From an uncultured Acetatifactor sp. (lineage in GTDB: Bacteria; Bacillota; Clostridia; Lachnospirales; Lachnospiraceae), in NCBI GenBank assembly GCA_948896875.1, contig CAQUWW010000014.1, positions 1-46,065 of the forward strand: 46,065 bases of DNA, given 5' to 3'. Of the stretch, positions 1 through 8,126 are shown piece by piece. Under the pieces are notes generated by a model. The model had not been told where the DNA came from. It did not search any database and saw nothing but the letters and a program-made list of their open reading frames with translations. Both the position numbers and the translations under genes were made by a program. The number at the start of each line of letters is the position of its first letter. Position 1 is the first letter of the stretch.

Positions 1-389
1 CTGAAGGAAATACGGTTCTCAAGCTGCTGTGCAATATTTTCCGCCACCAGCTGTGCATCTTTATCAGGTCTCTTAATCTCCTTAATGTCAATCAGGACCT
101 TCTTATCTGTCATTTTGGTCAGTTCTGCTCTGGTAACCTCGATTTCAGCTCCACCCTTACCGATAATCACGCCAGGCTTTGCGGTATGAATGATTACTCT
201 GATTCTGTCAGATGCTCTCTCAATCTCAATCTTGGAAACACCGGCACTGTATAATTTCTTTTTCAGGTACTTTCTGATCTGAAAATCTTCTACAAGATAG
301 TCTGAAAACTCACCTTCAGCGTACCATCTGGAATCCCATTCTTTAATAACTCCGACTCTTAAGCCATGAGGATTAACTTTCTGTCCCAT
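1..389 (-). CDS. rpsC: 30S ribosomal protein S3, 3' end cut by window edge
   Basis: The reading frame opens with MGQKVNPHGLRVGVIK at 389 and runs off the left edge without a stop, so about 129 N-terminal residues are present. S3 sits at the mRNA entry channel of the small subunit. The visible part holds the N-terminal helix region and the type II KH domain, including the GKGG-type loop in IIGKGGAEIEV that contacts RNA. It follows rplV by 20 bp in the order rpsS-rplV-rpsC normal for the S10 operon. The frame has no stop inside the window and continues past its edge. Confidence 0.97.
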   Translation of the reverse strand, partial: MGQKVNPHGLRVGVIKEWDSRWYAEGEFSDYLVEDFQIRKYLKKKLYSAGVSKIEIERASDRIRVIIHTAKPGVIIGKGGAEIEVTRAELTKMTDKKVLIDIKEIKRPDKDAQLVAENIAQQLENRISF

Positions 390-409
390 TTATTCGTCCG
401 CTCCTTTCC

Positions 410-799
410 CTACTCCCTCTCATCCAGCACAACAGTAATATGGCTTGTTCTCTTCTCGATTCTGTAAGCCCTGCCCTGTGCTCTGGGGTGAATACGCTTC
501 ATTGTAGGTCCCTTATTTGCATAGCACTCGGCAACATAAAGATTTTCTCTGTTCATACCGTTGTTGTTCTCGGCATTTGCAGCGGCCGACTCAATCAGCT
601 TCTTAACCAGACCGGAAGCATATCTGGGGTTATATTCCAAAATAGCAAGGGCTGTCTCCACATCTTTGCCCCTGATGGCATCCAGTACAAAACAAGCCTT
701 CTGTACAGACACTCTTGCATAAGATAACTTTGCTGAAGGTCTGGTGTCCTTCTGCGCATTTCTTTCTCTCTTAATCTGACTTCTATGCCCTTTAGCCAT
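410..799 (-). CDS. rplV: 50S ribosomal protein L22
   Basis: This 129-residue protein matches L22, an early-assembly 23S rRNA binder whose beta-hairpin lines the exit tunnel. The C-terminal hairpin is visible as the basic segment KGPTMKRIHPRAQGRAYRI, followed by TSHITVVL. It has a slightly extended basic N-terminus before the usual core. It lies between rpsS (24-bp gap) and rpsC (20-bp gap) in the S10 operon. Family assignment is secure. Confidence 0.97.
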   Translation of the reverse strand: MAKGHRSQIKRERNAQKDTRPSAKLSYARVSVQKACFVLDAIRGKDVETALAILEYNPRYASGLVKKLIESAAANAENNNGMNRENLYVAECYANKGPTMKRIHPRAQGRAYRIEKRTSHITVVLDERE

Positions 800-822
800 A
801 GATTTTTACCCTCCTTATCCTA

Positions 823-1104
823 CTACCTTACCTTGGACTTCTTCTCGTCCTTGCCATGACCGCGATAGGTTCTGGTAGCAACGAATTCACCAAGCTTATG
901 GCCAACCATATCCTCGGTAACATATACAGGCACATGCTTTCTTCCGTCATGAACTGCAATCGTGTGTCCCACAAAAGAAGGGAAAATTGTAGAACGACGG
1001 GACCAGGTCTTGATAACCTGCTTCTGTCCTGAAGCATTTAAAGCATCTATTTTCTTTAACAGGCTTTCATCTGCGAAAGGTCCTTTTTTAAGTGATCTAG
1101 CCAT
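823..1104 (-). CDS. rpsS: 30S ribosomal protein S19
   Basis: The 93-residue product starts MARSLKKGPF and contains the family core TWSRRSTIFPSFVGHTIAVHDGRKHVPVYV and HKLGEF. Both are hallmarks of S19, which pairs with S13 in the small-subunit head near the A-site tRNA. Length is normal. It sits 16 bp after rplB in the S10 operon. Confidence 0.97.
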   Translation of the reverse strand: MARSLKKGPFADESLLKKIDALNASGQKQVIKTWSRRSTIFPSFVGHTIAVHDGRKHVPVYVTEDMVGHKLGEFVATRTYRGHGKDEKKSKVR

Positions 1105-1120
1105 TGTCTTTCCTCCTCAT

Positions 1121-1963
1121 CTATTTGATTGCCTTGCCGTCACGTCTTCTTACAATCAATTTGTTGGAAGACTTCTTAGCCTTACGCGTCTTATAGCCAA
1201 GAGCCGGCTTACCCCAGGGGGTACTGGGACCGGGACGTCCGATACCTGTCTTGCCTTCGCCGCCGCCGTGAGGATGATCATTGGGGTTCATGACAGAACC
1301 GCGCACCGTAGGACGAATACCCATGTGACGCTTACGTCCTGCCTTACCGATATTGATCAGATTATGATCTCCATTTCCCACAACACCCACGGTTGCACGG
1401 CACACCAGGGGAACCATTCTCATCTCGCCGGAGGGAAGACGCAGTGTGGCATATTTCCCTTCCTTTGCCATCAGCTGTGCGCTGTTGCCTGCCGAACGAA
1501 CCATCTGTCCGCCTCTGCCGGGATACAGCTCCACATTATGCACCTGTGTACCAACAGGAATCTCAGACAAAGGCAGGCAGTTTCCGATTCTCACTTCCGC
1601 GTGAGGACCGTTCATAACCTTCATTCCGTCAGTCAGTCCCTGAGGTGCAATAATATAAGCCTTCTCACCATCTTCATAACAGATCAATGCGATATTGGCC
1701 GATCTGTTGGGATCGTATTCGATACCCACAACAGTTGCCTGAATATCATCTTTCTTTCTCTTAAAATCAATGATTCTGTATTTCCTTCTGGAGCCGCCGC
1801 CGTGATGTCTCACGGTAATCTTACCCTGATTATTACGTCCTGCGTTCTTCTTCAGAGAAGTGCACAGGCTTTTTTCGGGTGCATCCTTTGTGATTTCAGC
1901 GAAATCAGAGCCCGTCATATGCCTTCTGGAAGGTGTATAGGGATTATATTTCTTAATTCCCAT
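1121..1963 (-). CDS. rplB: 50S ribosomal protein L2
   Basis: This 280-residue protein is L2, a primary 23S rRNA binder needed for subunit joining and peptidyl-transferase function. The N-terminal segment NNQGKITVRHHGGGSRRKYR and the C-terminal NPNDHPHGGGEGKTGIGR are diagnostic. The latter includes the conserved histidine near the catalytic centre. Normal family length. It lies between rplW (70-bp gap) and rpsS in the S10 operon. Confidence 0.98.
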   Translation of the reverse strand: MGIKKYNPYTPSRRHMTGSDFAEITKDAPEKSLCTSLKKNAGRNNQGKITVRHHGGGSRRKYRIIDFKRKKDDIQATVVGIEYDPNRSANIALICYEDGEKAYIIAPQGLTDGMKVMNGPHAEVRIGNCLPLSEIPVGTQVHNVELYPGRGGQMVRSAGNSAQLMAKEGKYATLRLPSGEMRMVPLVCRATVGVVGNGDHNLINIGKAGRKRHMGIRPTVRGSVMNPNDHPHGGGEGKTGIGRPGPSTPWGKPALGYKTRKAKKSSNKLIVRRRDGKAIK

Positions 1964-2033
1964 TTTTTATATCTCCTTTTCTATGATTCTTTGCGCGGCT
2001 TTTCCCGCCGCATACCTAAATCCGAACTTCTTA

Positions 2034-2333
2034 TTACAGGCCTGTAAAGAGCTCGATATCCTTGCTCTCCTCCGTCAGCTTAACAATCGCCTTCTTGGTC
2101 TTCGCTGTCTTGCCTGTAACCAGTCCCCGTCTCTTATTCTTGCCCCGGCAATTCATGGTATTGACACGTGCAACCTTTGTTCCTTCGAACATCTTCTCCA
2201 CAGCTTCCTTGATCTGGGACTTATTTGCTTCCGGATGAACCAGGAAGGTATATTCCTTCTCCGCCATGCCGGCCATGCTCTTCTCGGTAATCACCGGTTT
2301 GAGGATTACGTCATAGTATTTGATATCTGCCAT
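2034..2333 (-). CDS. rplW: 50S ribosomal protein L23
   Basis: The 99-residue product starts MADIKYYDVILKPVITEKS and carries the VHPEANKSQIKEAVE region typical of L23. L23 sits at the exit of the peptide tunnel and docks trigger factor and SRP. Its start codon overlaps the rplD stop by one base (TAATG), which suggests translational coupling. Length is normal. Confidence 0.97.
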   Translation of the reverse strand: MADIKYYDVILKPVITEKSMAGMAEKEYTFLVHPEANKSQIKEAVEKMFEGTKVARVNTMNCRGKNKRRGLVTGKTAKTKKAIVKLTEESKDIELFTGL

Positions 2334-2953
2334 TATGCGTACACCTCCTCGATCTTCGCTACGGCGTCTTTGGTCACAACCACCGTCTTTGCCTTCATAA
2401 TATCATATACATTAATTGTATTTGCCACTGCGGTATTCACATTCTGCAGATTTCTTGCGGACAGCACCACGTTGGTATCATTCTCGCCAATGACTACCAG
2501 GCCATTGCTCACTTTCAGATTGTCCATCACTGCCACGAATTTCTTAGTCTTGATTTCATCAAGCTTCAGCTCGTCAAGCACAATCAGGTTGCCCTCCTGC
2601 ACCTTGCTGGTCAACACTGATTTTAATGCCGCTCTCTTTTCTTTCTTGTTAATCTTGAAAGAATAATCTCTTGGAACAGGAGCAAACACTACGCCGCCGC
2701 CTTTCCACTGCGGTGCTCTGGTAGAACCCTGCCTTGCATGACCGGTTCCTTTCTGCCTCCAGGGCTTTCTTCCGCCGCCGGACACCTCGGCGCGGGTCTT
2801 CGCCTTCTGAGTTCCCTGACGCATATTCGCAAGGTGTTGTACAACTGCCATGTGTACCAGATGCTCGTTTACTTCAACGCCGAATATCGCATCATTCAAT
2901 TCAATCGTACCGACTTCCTTGCCTTCCATATTATAAACAGATACGCTTGCCAT
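2333..2953 (-). CDS. rplD: 50S ribosomal protein L4
   Basis: This 206-residue protein has the L4 tunnel-loop signature KTRAEVSGGGRKPWRQKGTG followed by HARQGSTRAPQWKGGG. L4 is an assembly-initiator 23S rRNA binder. In several bacteria it is also the repressor that binds the S10 operon leader. That role is relevant here because the operon has a long folded leader (4145-4421), but L4 binding to it is an inference. It lies 26 bp after rplC. Confidence 0.97.
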   Translation of the reverse strand: MASVSVYNMEGKEVGTIELNDAIFGVEVNEHLVHMAVVQHLANMRQGTQKAKTRAEVSGGGRKPWRQKGTGHARQGSTRAPQWKGGGVVFAPVPRDYSFKINKKEKRAALKSVLTSKVQEGNLIVLDELKLDEIKTKKFVAVMDNLKVSNGLVVIGENDTNVVLSARNLQNVNTAVANTINVYDIMKAKTVVVTKDAVAKIEEVYA

Positions 2954-2979
2954 CTGAATTGGCCCTCCTTTCGCTCGAA

Positions 2980-3663
2980 TTAGCTTTCTACCTTAACGGT
3001 TTCTTTGATGGTTACCAATGCCTTCTTGGGCCCGGGCACTGAACCCTTTATCAGAAGCAGATTCTTCTCCGAATCCACTCTCACAATCTCAAGATTCTGA
3101 ACAGTCACCTTTACACATCCCATATGACCGGGCATTCCCTTTCCCTTGAACACACGGCTGGGGGATGAGCACGCACCGTTGGAACCCTGATGGCGATGGA
3201 ACTTGGAACCGTGCTTCATAGGTCCTCTGTGCTGGCCAAGTCTCTTGATGGCGCCCTGGAAACCTTTTCCTTTGGAAATTGCAGATGCATCAATCTTGTC
3301 GCCTTCCGCGAAGATATCAGCCTTGATTTCCGCTCCCAGAGAATATTCTTCCGCATTCTCAAATTTGAACTCTCTCACATATCTTCTGGCGCTTACGCCG
3401 GCCTTTTTGAAATGACCCTGCTCGGCCTTATTTGCTCCATGCCTGTGGATCACTTCCTTCTTACCACCTGCATCTTTGTTCGTAATTCTCTCCTTCTTCT
3501 CAACGAAGCCAACCTGCACAGCGCTGTATCCGTCGTTCTCCGCCGTCTTGACCTGCGTCACCACACAGGGACCTGCCTGAAGAACCGTTACCGGAATCAA
3601 AGTGCCGTCTTCGCCAAAAATCTGGGTCATTCCGACTTTTGTCGCCAATATTGCTTTCTTCAT
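2980..3663 (-). CDS. rplC: 50S ribosomal protein L3
   Basis: This 227-residue protein begins MKKAILATKVGMTQIF and contains the long loop HRGPMKHGSKFHRHQGSNGA that reaches the peptidyl-transferase centre. It includes the glutamine that is methylated in E. coli L3. A lysine- and histidine-rich stretch around residues 70-90 makes it a little longer than the E. coli protein. The 163-bp gap to rpsJ is unusually large for this operon and contains two strong hairpins. Confidence 0.97.
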   Translation of the reverse strand: MKKAILATKVGMTQIFGEDGTLIPVTVLQAGPCVVTQVKTAENDGYSAVQVGFVEKKERITNKDAGGKKEVIHRHGANKAEQGHFKKAGVSARRYVREFKFENAEEYSLGAEIKADIFAEGDKIDASAISKGKGFQGAIKRLGQHRGPMKHGSKFHRHQGSNGACSSPSRVFKGKGMPGHMGCVKVTVQNLEIVRVDSEKNLLLIKGSVPGPKKALVTIKETVKVES

Positions 3664-3735
3664 TTTTCCTCTCTTTCTGCCCTTAAGGCTTCATCTACAT
3701 AGCGGACCACGCAGTTACCGTTGCGTCATAACCGC

Positions 3736-3756
3736 AGGACGCGTCATCCGCGTCCT
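3736..3756 (-). repeat. GC-rich hairpin in rpsJ-rplC spacer
   Basis: A perfect 8-bp inverted repeat (AGGACGCG / CGCGTCCT) is separated by a 5-nt loop. No U-tract follows on either strand, so it does not read as an intrinsic terminator. It is the second hairpin that the S10 transcript would form after rpsJ. It may pause polymerase, stabilise RNA ends or be part of a small interspersed repeat. Confidence 0.6.
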
Positions 3757-3796
3757 CTCCCTTTTGGGACGTGTTCTTACGTCTAAGTAGAGGTCA

Positions 3797-3824
3797 AATT
3801 CAAATCGGTCATCCGATTTGAATT
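3797..3824 (-). repeat. 12-bp hairpin immediately after rpsJ stop
   Basis: AATTCAAATCGG and its exact complement are separated by only four bases, giving a perfect 12-bp stem. It ends 3 bases from the rpsJ stop codon. No run of U follows on the minus strand (next bases TGACCTC), so it is not a classical terminator. Its loop and that of the neighbouring hairpin both read GTCATCC-like on the plus strand. Confidence 0.65.
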
Positions 3825-3826
3825 GT

Positions 3827-4144
3827 TTATTTGGTTCTCATTTTAATATCAATGTATACACCTGCAGGCATCTCCAGCCTCTGAAGTGCATCCACTGTCT
3901 TCTGGGTAGGCGCAATGATATCAATCAGTCTCTTGTGGGTTCTCTGCTCGAACTGCTCTCTGGAGTCCTTATACTTGTGTACGGCTCTCAGAATCGTCAC
4001 AACCTCTTTTTTGGTGGGAAGAGGCACGGGGCCGCTTACCTCCGAACCGGTTTTCTTTACAGTCTCGATAATCTTCTTTGCAGAAGCATCCACCAGCTGA
4101 TGTTCATACGCCTTCAGGGTAATTCTCATTACTTGACTTGCCAT
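3827..4144 (-). CDS. rpsJ: 30S ribosomal protein S10
   Basis: The 105-residue product contains RITLKAYEHQLVDASAKKI, GPVPLPTKK and the KRLIDIIAPTQKTVDALQRL segment of S10. S10 is a head protein of the small subunit that also acts as NusE in antitermination. An AGGAGG site lies 11 nt upstream of the ATG. It is the first gene of the operon and is preceded by a leader of about 275 nt. Normal length. Confidence 0.98.
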   Translation of the reverse strand: MASQVMRITLKAYEHQLVDASAKKIIETVKKTGSEVSGPVPLPTKKEVVTILRAVHKYKDSREQFEQRTHKRLIDIIAPTQKTVDALQRLEMPAGVYIDIKMRTK

Positions 4145-4421
4145 AAAAAAAGTCGCCTCCTTTTCGCACTTTTAACGAAATGAAAATACAGATTTTCATT
4201 TTAGTACGACAAGCGGTGACTGTACACTCTCCCGTGTGTGTCCTGATTTCTTACGCAACTTTCTCGAATTCCGGTCTCACACTGTCTCTGCCTGTTTGCA
4301 GACCCTGAATTGGTACAGTGACTTGTCGTCAGTTTTGTAACTTGACATTCGCTCCACGGAAAACCCGCCTGTCATTGCTGGCAGCCGGCAACCTCACGCT
4401 TCACAGCTATCATGCCACAGC
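4145..4421 (-). promoter_or_regulatory. Structured 5' leader of the S10 operon
   Basis: The mRNA leader between the promoter and rpsJ folds well on inspection. An outer stem pairs 4313-4319 with 4219-4225 (7 bp) and 4322-4329 with 4206-4213 (8 bp), enclosing about 87 nt. Inside it, 4307-4311 pairs with 4267-4271 and 4300-4304 with 4273-4277. A separate 10-bp hairpin (4178-4201) lies just before the ribosome site. None ends in a U-tract. Such leaders often mediate autoregulation by a ribosomal protein, and L4 is the known regulator of S10 operons in some bacteria. The ligand here is inferred. Confidence 0.6.
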
Positions 4422-4428
4422 GTTTATT

Positions 4429-4457
4429 AGTATACATGGAAATTCCTGACTTTGCAA
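4429..4457 (-). promoter_or_regulatory. Sigma-A promoter of the S10 operon
   Basis: The -35 is TTGCAA at 4452-4457 and the -10 is TATACT at 4429-4434, with a 17-bp spacer. Transcription would start near 4421, leaving a leader of about 277 nt before rpsJ. It lies back to back with the methyltransferase promoter at 4527-4555. Confidence 0.8.
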
Positions 4458-4526
4458 TATCTTTTTTCCCTATTTTGTATTTTTTTTGTATTTTTTTCAG
4501 TACAATCCCAGGGAACCATTTTTTTA

Positions 4527-4555
4527 TTGAAGTCTCTCTCTTCCAATGGTATAGT
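4527..4555 (+). promoter_or_regulatory. Sigma-A promoter of the methyltransferase gene
   Basis: The -35 is TTGAAG at 4527-4532 and the -10 is TATAGT at 4550-4555, with a 17-bp spacer. A start near 4562 gives a leader of only about 20 nt. It therefore excludes any translation start upstream of 4574. Confidence 0.7.
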
Positions 4556-4582
4556 TACTTCATAGAAGAAAGGATGACTATT

Positions 4583-5473
4583 ATGTGGATTGCAGATCAT
4601 TGGAAAGACTACGAAGTGCTGGACGCCTCCGGCGGGGAAAAACTGGAAAGATGGGGACGCTATATTCTGGTCCGGCCGGATCCCCAGGTCATATGGCAAA
4701 CACCCCACAGTCACAATGGGTGGAAGCAAAAGAATGGTCACTACCATAGAAGTGCAAAAGGCGGAGGAGAATGGGAGTTCTTCCATTTGCCTGACGAATG
4801 GAGTATTTCCTATTCATTGAATGCGGAAACGGCTCTGACCTTTCGTTTAAAGCCTTTCAGCTTCAAACACACAGGGCTTTTCCCGGAGCAGGCGGTGAAT
4901 TGGGAATGGTTCTCCGACCTTATCCACCGCCAGTCTTATCCCGAAGGCAAACCTGTCAGAGTATTAAATCTCTTTGCCTACACCGGCGGCGCAACACTTG
5001 CGGCCGCTGCAGCCGGCGCTGCCGTCACTCATGTTGACGCCTCAAAAGGTATGGTGAGCTGGGCAAGAGAAAACGCCCTGGCCTCCGGCCTGGAAAACGC
5101 GCCCATCCGCTGGCTGGTGGACGACTGTGTCAAATTCGTGGAACGTGAAATAAGACGGGGAAATAAATATGAGGGCATCATCATGGATCCTCCCTCCTAT
5201 GGCCGTGGTCCAAAGGGTGAAATCTGGAAAATGGAAGAGAATATCTGGACATTTCTCCAGCTGACCACACAGCTTCTCTCCAAAAATGCTCTGTTTTTCC
5301 TGGTCAATTCCTATACCACAGGCCTGCAGCCGGCAGTTCTTTCCTATATGATGCACACTGCTATTGTAAAATCCTTCGGCGGTCATGTACAGGCACAGGA
5401 AATCGGTCTGCCAGTGACATCCAGCGGTCTGGTTCTGCCTTGTGGAGCCGCCGGGCGCTGGCAGCGCACATAA
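4583..5473 (+). CDS. Class I SAM-dependent methyltransferase, RlmI-related
   Basis: The roughly 296-residue protein has an N-terminal region rich in aromatic residues. A Rossmann methyltransferase fold follows: motif I is VLNLFAYTGGATLAAAAAG with the acidic VDAS loop after it, and motif IV is IIMDPPSYGRG. This resembles the catalytic half of RlmI-type 23S rRNA cytosine methyltransferases (PF10672-like), but the PUA domain is not evident and the substrate is unknown. The open frame extends upstream to 4412. The promoter at 4527-4555 and the GAAAGG site 9 nt before 4583 favour this start; ATG 4574 is the alternative. It is convergent with the acyltransferase, with 34 bp between stops. Confidence 0.85.
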   Translation: MWIADHWKDYEVLDASGGEKLERWGRYILVRPDPQVIWQTPHSHNGWKQKNGHYHRSAKGGGEWEFFHLPDEWSISYSLNAETALTFRLKPFSFKHTGLFPEQAVNWEWFSDLIHRQSYPEGKPVRVLNLFAYTGGATLAAAAAGAAVTHVDASKGMVSWARENALASGLENAPIRWLVDDCVKFVEREIRRGNKYEGIIMDPPSYGRGPKGEIWKMEENIWTFLQLTTQLLSKNALFFLVNSYTTGLQPAVLSYMMHTAIVKSFGGHVQAQEIGLPVTSSGLVLPCGAAGRWQRT

Positions 5474-5507
5474 CACTTTTTCATCGGATCAGAGCCCCGC
5501 TCCCGCC

Positions 5508-6596
5508 CTACAGAACATATTTTCTCAGGGGCTCTATCTTCCGCAATCCCGCCGCCGTCAGAACGGCCAAAAGCAAAGTGCCGCAAAAAAACAGGGGCAG
5601 AGAAAGCCACAGAGGGAAGGACAGCGGTGTCACATGCAATGCTTTATAGGCTATATTGAGAAACACCGGCTGTACCAGATATACCGTAAAGCTCAGCGAC
5701 GCTGCCTTCCGCCAGAAAAGCGATGCTCTCTTCCCTTTTTCTTCCACAGGCTCCGGCCACGTCATTCCCCAGCCGAACAGGAGCAGAGATAATATCCCTG
5801 TAAAAGGATAGCTGTATGCCATCAACACAACATATGTGCCTGACAGTCTGCTGCATACCATGCCTGCTGCCAGAAGAAAGCATAGTCCTCCCAGCCAGTG
5901 TATCCTGCTCTTACTCTGCGTTTCTGAGCAGCTCCCTGATTCTAATCCGGATACCAGCTGTTTTTCTGCCTTTTCCCCGCCTTTCCCTGTCGCAAATAAA
6001 TAGCCGCATATATAATAGAAGAGATAGATTCCTTTTTCCGGCAAAAGCACTGGCCAATTCAGCCCAAACACCCGGGAACTCCAGGGCATAAAACTGCATC
6101 CGGCAAAAAGCAAAACTGCCAGTCCAAACACAACAGCTCTCGGAATTCGAGCCAGCACATATTTAATGGCCGGAGTCAGCAGATACAAAATCAGAATCAT
6201 ATACAGATACCACATATGAGACCAGCTTTTCCCCCGCAATACCATCAAAAAAGCTTTTCCGATCATTTCCCACCGAAAACTGCCATCCATTGCCGCCTGT
6301 TCCAGGCAGGCATATGGCACGCCAAATAGAAAAAGGGCCAGTACAATACGCCTGCAATATTTTTTCACCATTTTCCCCATACTGATTTCCCGCGCCGGAT
6401 TCAGGAACAAATATCCCGATATTATAACAAAAACCGGAACACTCCAGCAGATCAGATCGAGCAACACACGAAAAATTCTATCTTCCAGAGGGTACAGGCT
6501 CATATCTATCGTATCCGTTATGCCTGTAATCGTGTGGAGCAATACTACGGCACAGGTAGCCGCTATTCTCAGTTTATCCAGAAAAGCTTCTCTCAT
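5508..6596 (-). CDS. Membrane acyltransferase, family 3 (OafA/WecH type)
   Basis: This 362-residue polytopic protein has about ten hydrophobic segments. The N-terminal motif LRIAATCAVVLLHT matches the conserved arginine and helix-1 histidine of acyltransferase family 3 (PF01757). Members transfer acetyl or other acyl groups to sugars of polysaccharides, glycolipids or peptidoglycan. The substrate cannot be read from sequence. A GGAGAGGGAAGG site precedes the start. It stands alone between the methyltransferase and the anti-sigma gene. Confidence 0.85.
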   Translation of the reverse strand: MREAFLDKLRIAATCAVVLLHTITGITDTIDMSLYPLEDRIFRVLLDLICWSVPVFVIISGYLFLNPAREISMGKMVKKYCRRIVLALFLFGVPYACLEQAAMDGSFRWEMIGKAFLMVLRGKSWSHMWYLYMILILYLLTPAIKYVLARIPRAVVFGLAVLLFAGCSFMPWSSRVFGLNWPVLLPEKGIYLFYYICGYLFATGKGGEKAEKQLVSGLESGSCSETQSKSRIHWLGGLCFLLAAGMVCSRLSGTYVVLMAYSYPFTGILSLLLFGWGMTWPEPVEEKGKRASLFWRKAASLSFTVYLVQPVFLNIAYKALHVTPLSFPLWLSLPLFFCGTLLLAVLTAAGLRKIEPLRKYVL

Positions 6597-6932
6597 CCTT
6601 CCCTCTCCTGTTTATAGTCCCGTCACAATGCGCTTCATGCCCCTATGGGGAGTAATTTCCAGCTGCAAAGAGCGCATCTGTAAATTCTCCCGGGCATGTA
6701 TCGCATTATAACTGATTCCAGTTCCGCGGCTGGACGTCCCGTACCCGGCTTGAGCAGAGGACTTCCGGCCACATATTGCGCGTCCGTAAATCCTCTGGGG
6801 TACTGCACGGCCTGCCGCTGTTTCCACACCACTTCAAGCTATATAAATGTGTATATATGGATATATTGTACTCTATCACCTGAAATGGACGCAAGGGGAA
6901 AAATCTTAAGATACCTGGAAGACTCTTATAGA
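6597..6932 (-). other. 336-bp intergenic region with a probable acyltransferase promoter
   Basis: On the minus strand TTGCGT (6889-6894) and TACAAT (6865-6870) are separated by 18 bp and could drive the acyltransferase gene, leaving a leader of about 260 nt. Two short overlapping minus-strand frames (6612-6832) have no ribosome site I trust and no recognisable family. No hairpin terminator was found after the anti-sigma gene. Confidence 0.45.
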
Positions 6933-8126
6933 TTATTTCATTCCGCAGGAGCACAGCATTTCCCAGATCTCCTCCGCCGTCCCCCGCCCGCTAAAGCGCA
7001 ACACCACGCCGTCGGAATAGAGCACAGTGAAATTCCCCCGCGGCGTATTCGTATCTCCTTGATCCTCCCGGGCCATCATACGGCTTCTGACAATTTCCAG
7101 GCTCATATCCTCCCAGGCAAACACCGGATTGTCCACACTGGCCCGATATTCCTCCGGCACTGTCTCGGCAAAGGGAATTTCATACAACCTCTCATCATAG
7201 GTTTCCGGCTGATTCACGTCCACTGTCGCGGGCAAATCTGCAGGCAATGTAATGGAGATCATGATGGAATCCATTCCCCTTGTCCATGTCATGTTGAGAT
7301 TCTCCTCCTGCACATCCTGATTGCTGTATGCGCTTTCAAAGCGATATCCCTGGGGAAGTTTTGTGGGAAGATACCCGCCCAGACTGTCCACATCCCGCGC
7401 GGCTTCCTCCGTAAGTTTTATGGCATTTAATCTCAAGCAGGATTCCGTATCGATCATCGTATCTGTAGATTTCTCTTCCTGGTTCATAACCTTATTTTCC
7501 ACCTCCGGCATGTTCTCCCCGCCGGAAAAATCCGCGGAACCGCTGGTCATACCGTCCGCTTCCTGCATGGCGTTTTCCTTGTCTTTTGCCGCATTCAAAT
7601 CATTCAGAGGCGGATCCTCCAAAGAAGAATTTTCTTCCGCCATACTGGAAGGCATCCGTATCTGTTCTTCCGCGCCGCCTTCCGCCTGCTGTTCACCAAT
7701 ATCCTGAGCTGTGATATCCACCGCTTCCGGCAATGCCGCATCATTCCCTGCGGAACCGGCTGCCCCCTTGTCATTGACTATATTGGTCAGTTTGTATCCT
7801 CCCCAGCTGAGCGTTCCCACAACTGCAAGGCATATCACTGCTGCCCAGGCCTTTGTATACTGCCAGAGGGGCTTTCTTTTTCTACTTCTGGAACCTGCTT
7901 TCCTGTTGCCGGAATCCGTACCGACAGTTGAACTGACACTTTGGTCGATGGAACTGCTGACGACTCCATCTCCGACAACACTGTCATTTATTCTGTCATT
8001 TGATTCTTCCGAACTTCTGACATCCCATCCACAGCGTTTTAACAGCACTTCATCTACACCCGACAGAGCTTCCATCAGCCGCATGGCACCGCAATCATAT
8101 TTTTTATTTCCATCTTCCCTGTTCAT
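6933..8126 (-). CDS. Putative transmembrane anti-sigma factor
   Basis: This 397-residue protein has a cytosolic N-terminus of about 90 residues ending in a basic patch (SRSRKRKPLWQ). One transmembrane helix follows (around 93-112, AWAAVICLAVVGTLSWGGY). The rest is a long acidic low-complexity stalk (about 125-235) and a C-terminal extracytoplasmic domain of about 150 residues. Its start overlaps the sigma gene stop by 4 bp (ATGA). The topology and position indicate an anti-sigma factor that senses something outside. No zinc-finger HxxxCxxC motif is present, unlike the second pair at 38 kb. The domain family was not identified with certainty. Confidence 0.7.
   Translation of the reverse strand: MNREDGNKKYDCGAMRLMEALSGVDEVLLKRCGWDVRSSEESNDRINDSVVGDGVVSSSIDQSVSSTVGTDSGNRKAGSRSRKRKPLWQYTKAWAAVICLAVVGTLSWGGYKLTNIVNDKGAAGSAGNDAALPEAVDITAQDIGEQQAEGGAEEQIRMPSSMAEENSSLEDPPLNDLNAAKDKENAMQEADGMTSGSADFSGGENMPEVENKVMNQEEKSTDTMIDTESCLRLNAIKLTEEAARDVDSLGGYLPTKLPQGYRFESAYSNQDVQEENLNMTWTRGMDSIMISITLPADLPATVDVNQPETYDERLYEIPFAETVPEEYRASVDNPVFAWEDMSLEIVRSRMMAREDQGDTNTPRGNFTVLYSDGVVLRFSGRGTAEEIWEMLCSCGMK

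Noticed and set aside
962..2047. Long plus-strand ORF (361 codons) opposite rplB and rpsS
   Set aside because: It is a shadow of the ribosomal genes: no ribosome site, composition reflecting the antisense of conserved codons, and the minus-strand proteins are certain.
6612..6832. Two overlapping short minus-strand frames upstream of the acyltransferase
   Set aside because: No ribosome site and no recognisable family. They could be remnants of an old gene, but nothing supports that beyond an open frame.
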